A DNA stretch of 9,356 nt from an uncultured Clostridia bacterium (GTDB lineage: Bacteria > Bacillota > Clostridia > Monoglobales > Monoglobaceae): contig CAMCUJ010000033.1 in NCBI GenBank assembly GCA_945878965.1, positions 1 to 9,356 of the forward strand, read 5' to 3'. Position 1 is the first letter of the stretch; the number at the start of each line of letters is the position of its first letter. Under the pieces are notes generated by a model. It saw only the letters and a list, made by a program, of their open reading frames with translations, did not search any database and was not told where the DNA came from. This document shows positions 6,110-9,356 of this stretch, piece after piece. Both the position numbers and the translations under genes were made by a program.

Positions 6110-7162
6110 TTGTCTGATATTATGAATAATATGACTGATAAAAAAATAAAGATTGCGGCAATAGGCGGAGGAACCGGACTTTCTACAATACTCAGAGGCC
6201 TTAAAAGATATCCGTTTGATATAACCGCAATAGTAACGGTTGCAGATGACGGAGGAAATTCCGGCTGGCTCAGAAGTGACCAGAAGATACTGCCGCCCGG
6301 AGATATAAGAAACTGCATTTTAGCACTTGCCGAAACCGAGCCTTTGATGGAACAGCTCTTTGAGTTCAGGTTCAAAGACGGAAGCCTTAAGGGACAGAAT
6401 TTCGGTAATCTTTTGCTTGCTGCGGTTGATAAAATTTCGGGCGGAGATTTTGTGTCTGCGGTTAAAATGGTAAGTGATGTTTTAAAGGTTAAGGGCAGAG
6501 TTCTGCCTGTTTGCGACAACGATGTTGAGCTTGTGGCAACTCTTGAAAACGGCGTGAGAGTTTATGGCGAAAGCCGAATAGGCAGAAGTATACACTATTA
6601 TAACAGTAAAATAAACAGTGTGGAATTAAGGGTAAAAAGATGTAAAAATGAAGCTTTAAGTGAAGAGATACATATTCTTGACGAGGCCGCATCTGCTATA
6701 AAAGAAGCGGATATAATAACTCTCGGGCCGGGCAGTCTTTACACCAGTATAATGCCGAATTTGGTTGTTAACGGAATGGTGGAGGCAGTAAACAGCTCGT
6801 CCGCTCCTGTGGTTTATATAGGCAATATTATGACTCAGCCCGGTGAAACGGACGGTTACAGTGCATTTGACCATGTGGACGCAATTATAAAGCACACATC
6901 ACTGCATTTTATAGACTATTGCATATTTAACTGCGGAAAAATTCCCCGTGAATATATGATTAAATATCTTAAAGAGGGTTCGGGTGTTGTGAGGCTTGAC
7001 AGGGAAAACTTTTCTAATACCTGTTGTGAGATTTCGGAACTTGACCTTGTAAGTGTTACGGACTCTGATCATATAAGACATAACGCCAATGCTTTGGCAG
7101 AGGAGATATTAAAAATTGCAGGAGAGAATGAAAAAATTAAATGTATATTGCATAAAAATTAA
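6110..7162 (+). CDS. yvcK: YvcK/CofD-like UDP-sugar-binding protein (gluconeogenesis factor)
   Basis: YvcK proteins have a CofD-like Rossmann fold. In Bacillus YvcK is needed for growth on gluconeogenic carbon sources and for correct cell shape, and it binds UDP-GlcNAc. Visible are GGGTGLS (19-25), TVADDGGNSG (43-52; most members have DDGGSSG), PPGDIRNCI (62-70), GPGSLYTS (206-213) and NIMTQPGETDG (239-249). At 350 residues it is somewhat longer than B. subtilis YvcK (317), with a short extra N-terminus. The TTG at 6110 is 9 bases from GGGAG (6096-6100), which sits in the end of rapZ; ATG codons at 6122 and 6131 lack a binding site. It ends 39 bases before whiA. Confidence 0.94.
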   Translation: MSDIMNNMTDKKIKIAAIGGGTGLSTILRGLKRYPFDITAIVTVADDGGNSGWLRSDQKILPPGDIRNCILALAETEPLMEQLFEFRFKDGSLKGQNFGNLLLAAVDKISGGDFVSAVKMVSDVLKVKGRVLPVCDNDVELVATLENGVRVYGESRIGRSIHYYNSKINSVELRVKRCKNEALSEEIHILDEAASAIKEADIITLGPGSLYTSIMPNLVVNGMVEAVNSSSAPVVYIGNIMTQPGETDGYSAFDHVDAIIKHTSLHFIDYCIFNCGKIPREYMIKYLKEGSGVVRLDRENFSNTCCEISELDLVSVTDSDHIRHNANALAEEILKIAGENEKIKCILHKN

Positions 7163-7184
7163 AGCGGAGTTTAATGGATATACC

Positions 7185-7191
7185 GAGGAGG
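7185..7191 (+). promoter_or_regulatory. Ribosome binding site that sets the TTG start of whiA
   Basis: GAGGAGG lies 10 bases before the TTG at 7202. The only nearby ATG (7174) is in another frame and stops after 24 codons, so the TTG is the supported start. Confidence 0.7.
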
Positions 7192-7201
7192 AAAAGACAG
7201 A

Positions 7202-8104
7202 TTGGATTCATATTCAAAGCAGGTAAAGGACAGGCTTTTAAATATTGATTCTTTAGGCATATATGAAGCCATAGCACAGCTTTTGGGAATTACTCTTTTT
7301 TCGGCAAGTGTAGATTTTGACAAAATAAAGCTTAGCTGTGAAAGCCGTGCTACGGCTCTTTGCTTCAGAAAATTATTATTCAGAATTTTAGGGTTTGATA
7401 CTGAGATTTTAAGAGATAATGTATATTATACGGTTTTAATTGATAATGTAAAAACTATAAAAGAAATGCTCATTTTATTAAGGCTTATAGATAATGAGGA
7501 TGACAGACTTATAAAGATGCGTATTTCATCATCGCTTATTGAAACCGACAGCTGTAAGAGTGCATTTTTAAGAGGAGCATTTCTCGGCGGAGGAACTATA
7601 GTTGACCCGATAAAGAATTACAGCGTTGAGTTTGTAACCCATTATTTAAGGCTCAGCAAGGAATTTTTATCGGTGCTTGAGGATATGGGACTTTCGTGCA
7701 GCAGCACTGTGAGAAATTCAAAGTATGTGATATATTCAAAAAACAGTGAAAAGATAGTAGATATGCTTGTTGCTATGGGCGATGAATACTCGGCCGAGGA
7801 GCTTATAAAAATTAAAGAGGAAAGAGAACTGAGAAATGAGCTTAACCGCAGTGTAAACAGTGAAACTGCCAATATTGATAAGGTGATAAGTGCGTCAATA
7901 CGGCATTTGCAGGCAATTGAAATTATTGAAAAGAGCATAGGACTTGAAAATATTTCACCGGAGCTTCGGGATATGGCTTATGCAAGGCTTGAGTACAGAG
8001 ATTTAAGCCTTGAAGAGCTTGGCAGAAAATTAACTCCGCCGCTCAGTAAGTCGGGAGTTAATCACAGAATGCGTAAAATAATGAAGCTTGCAGAGGAAGG
8101 TTAA
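7202..8104 (+). CDS. whiA: DNA-binding protein WhiA
   Basis: WhiA is a DNA-binding protein: in Streptomyces a sporulation and division regulator, in Bacillus involved in division and chromosome segregation. The 300-residue product has the degenerate LAGLIDADG homing-endonuclease-like N-terminal region (about 20-195; FLRGAFLGGGTIVDP at 122-136 is the family hallmark) and a C-terminal helix-turn-helix (about 222-296) with NSETANIDK (219-227) and SLEELGRKLTPP / LSKSGVNHRMRK (269-292). Family members usually read NCETAN; Cys is Ser here. No endonuclease activity is expected in this family. It follows yvcK by 39 bp and precedes polA by 33 bp. In Bacillus the next gene is crh; here it is polA. Confidence 0.95.
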   Translation: MDSYSKQVKDRLLNIDSLGIYEAIAQLLGITLFSASVDFDKIKLSCESRATALCFRKLLFRILGFDTEILRDNVYYTVLIDNVKTIKEMLILLRLIDNEDDRLIKMRISSSLIETDSCKSAFLRGAFLGGGTIVDPIKNYSVEFVTHYLRLSKEFLSVLEDMGLSCSSTVRNSKYVIYSKNSEKIVDMLVAMGDEYSAEELIKIKEERELRNELNRSVNSETANIDKVISASIRHLQAIEIIEKSIGLENISPELRDMAYARLEYRDLSLEELGRKLTPPLSKSGVNHRMRKIMKLAEEG

Positions 8105-8137
8105 ATCAATTACGAATTAAATGAAGGTGGTATTGTT

Positions 8138-9356
8138 TTGAACAGAGTTTTAGTAGTAGACGGTAACAGTATACTTAATCGTGCGTTTTACGGAATAAGA
8201 TTTTTATCGGCGAGTGACGGAACGCCTACAAATGCGGTATATGGATTTTTGAATATACTGTTTAAATACCTTGATGAAGAAGAATATGATGGTGTATGCG
8301 TTGCATTTGATGTTAAGGAAAAGACGTTCAGACATAAAATGTTTGAAGATTATAAGGCTCAAAGAAGTGCACCGCCCGAGGAGCTTATTTTACAGTTCCC
8401 TATTATAAAGGATATACTCGACCTTATGGGTTATAAACGTATAGAGCTTGCGGGATATGAAGCAGACGATTTAATAGGAACGGTTGCAAAGCGTTGTGAA
8501 ACCGAAAATGTAAGATGTGATATACTCACGGGTGATAAGGATGATTTACAGCTTGCATCTAAAGGTGTTAATATAAAGCTGGTTATTACATCTAAGGGTG
8601 TAACCACGGCAACAGTTTATGATGATAAAGCGGTTTTTGAAAAGTACGGAGTTACGCCGAGCGAATTTATAGATGTAAAAGCACTTATGGGAGATACCTC
8701 GGATAATATCCCGGGAGTTAAGGGAATCGGTGAAAAGACAGCATTAAGCCTTATATCTCAATATAAAAGTGTTGAAAATATATATAATAATTTTGATGAA
8801 ATAAAAGCTACGCCGTCAGTCAGAAAAAAGCTTGAAGAGGGCAGAGAAAGTGCTTTTATGAGCCGCAGACTTTCAGAGATTGATACAAATGCCCCGATTG
8901 AATTTACACTCGATGATTTTAAAATCAATGAAATGAAAAAGTCTGAGCTTTATGAGATGTTTATGCATCTTAACTTTAAAAGCTTTATAGATAAGCTTAA
9001 TTTGACAGCGGATGATGATAATCAAGAAAATTCAGCGAGCAAAACAGAAATAAATGCTGAGGCTATAGATTCAGATAAGGCGGCAGAGCTTATAAACGGC
9101 AGCGAAAAAATTTTTTATTCAATTGATTTTGAAAGTAATTGTTTGTGCTTTTCGACTGATAAGGATAAAATATATATGTTAAAATCCGCACCAAGTGCGA
9201 TTTTGAAAAATCTGTTTGAAAATGAGAGGATTAAAAAGGCTGCATTCAGTATTAAAGAAGATATATTGGAACTTAAGAAAAGAAAAATAGAATATATGGG
9301 TCTTGGTTTTGATGTAAGCATTGCAGCGTATATTTTAGATCCGGCTAAAAATTCAT
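8138..9356 (+). CDS. polA: DNA polymerase I, N-terminal part (cut by the window edge)
   Basis: DNA polymerase I removes RNA primers and fills repair gaps. Only the first 406 codons are present, open to the last base. Residues 1 to about 295 are the 5'-3' exonuclease domain: Asp8 (VVDGNS), Asp58 (AFDVK), EADD (108-111), TGDKDD (131-136), GDTSDN (185-190) and the helix-hairpin-helix GVKGIGEKTA (193-202). From about 310 the 3'-5' exonuclease-like domain begins; it has Asp330-x-Glu332 (IDFES) and Asp375 (SIKED), aligning with the proofreading motifs ExoI and ExoII. The polymerase domain lies beyond the edge. The start is the TTG at 8138, 7 bases after AAGGTGG (8124-8130); the ATG at 8121 stops after six codons. 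It probably belongs to the hprK operon, 33 bp after whiA. Confidence 0.95.
   Translation, partial: MNRVLVVDGNSILNRAFYGIRFLSASDGTPTNAVYGFLNILFKYLDEEEYDGVCVAFDVKEKTFRHKMFEDYKAQRSAPPEELILQFPIIKDILDLMGYKRIELAGYEADDLIGTVAKRCETENVRCDILTGDKDDLQLASKGVNIKLVITSKGVTTATVYDDKAVFEKYGVTPSEFIDVKALMGDTSDNIPGVKGIGEKTALSLISQYKSVENIYNNFDEIKATPSVRKKLEEGRESAFMSRRLSEIDTNAPIEFTLDDFKINEMKKSELYEMFMHLNFKSFIDKLNLTADDDNQENSASKTEINAEAIDSDKAAELINGSEKIFYSIDFESNCLCFSTDKDKIYMLKSAPSAILKNLFENERIKKAAFSIKEDILELKKRKIEYMGLGFDVSIAAYILDPAKNS

Noticed and set aside
6046..6519. 157-codon frame on the - strand inside rapZ/yvcK
   Set aside because: It is the antisense shadow of well-identified genes; the composition is low-complexity Ser/Leu/Ile and has no family motif.
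7174..7248. Small frame at ATG 7174 before whiA
   Set aside because: It covers the whiA ribosome binding site, lies in another frame and stops after 24 codons; no sign of a real peptide.
1..9356. Mobile elements, CRISPR, tRNA, toxin-antitoxin or phage genes
   Set aside because: I read for direct repeats, terminal inverted repeats, spacer arrays, tRNA arms and small paired genes and found none; the gene content is conserved housekeeping.

Overview
The window looks like core chromosome of a low-GC Gram-positive bacterium, probably a member of the Clostridia. The grounds are the AT-rich sequence, strong AGGAGG-type ribosome binding sites, consensus-like sigma-A promoters, many TTG starts, and the Firmicutes gene cluster hprK / murB / rapZ (yvcJ) / yvcK / whiA. 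I see no mobile element, CRISPR array, tRNA or rRNA. Genus and species cannot be told from the window.

Layout. (1) Bases 1-1817: a promoter region, then a ComEC/Rec2-family membrane protein on the + strand that stops after the competence (channel) domain and has no C-terminal metallo-beta-lactamase domain. (2) Bases 1820-2320: rpmB (ribosomal protein L28, zinc-binding form) on the - strand, facing comEC. A strong hairpin lies between the two stop codons, and a long, hairpin-rich leader lies upstream of rpmB. (3) Bases 2321-2496: a divergent control region with two matching TTGCAA-17-TATAAT promoters, one for rpmB and one for the following operon, with a perfect AT-only palindrome between them. 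(4) Bases 2497-9356: seven consecutive + strand genes with gaps of 4-80 bp and no recognisable terminator: hprK, a YcdX-like PHP hydrolase, murB, rapZ, yvcK, whiA and the first 406 codons of polA, which runs off the right edge.

How the genes fit together. HprK senses metabolite status and phosphorylates HPr for catabolite control. RapZ and YvcK are linked in other bacteria to amino-sugar and UDP-GlcNAc sensing. MurB makes UDP-MurNAc from UDP-GlcNAc-enolpyruvate. WhiA is a DNA-binding protein tied to division and chromosome segregation. The operon therefore joins carbon status to cell-wall precursor supply and the cell cycle. The Crh (HPr-like) gene that follows whiA in Bacillus is absent, and polA takes that position.

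Nothing here is clearly a previously undescribed system. The best leads for a second look are the structured rpmB leader, the ComEC without a nuclease-like domain, the palindromes in the divergent control region, and a cre-like site just after hprK. The real starts of comEC and murB were placed downstream of the longest possible reading frames, on ribosome-binding-site evidence.
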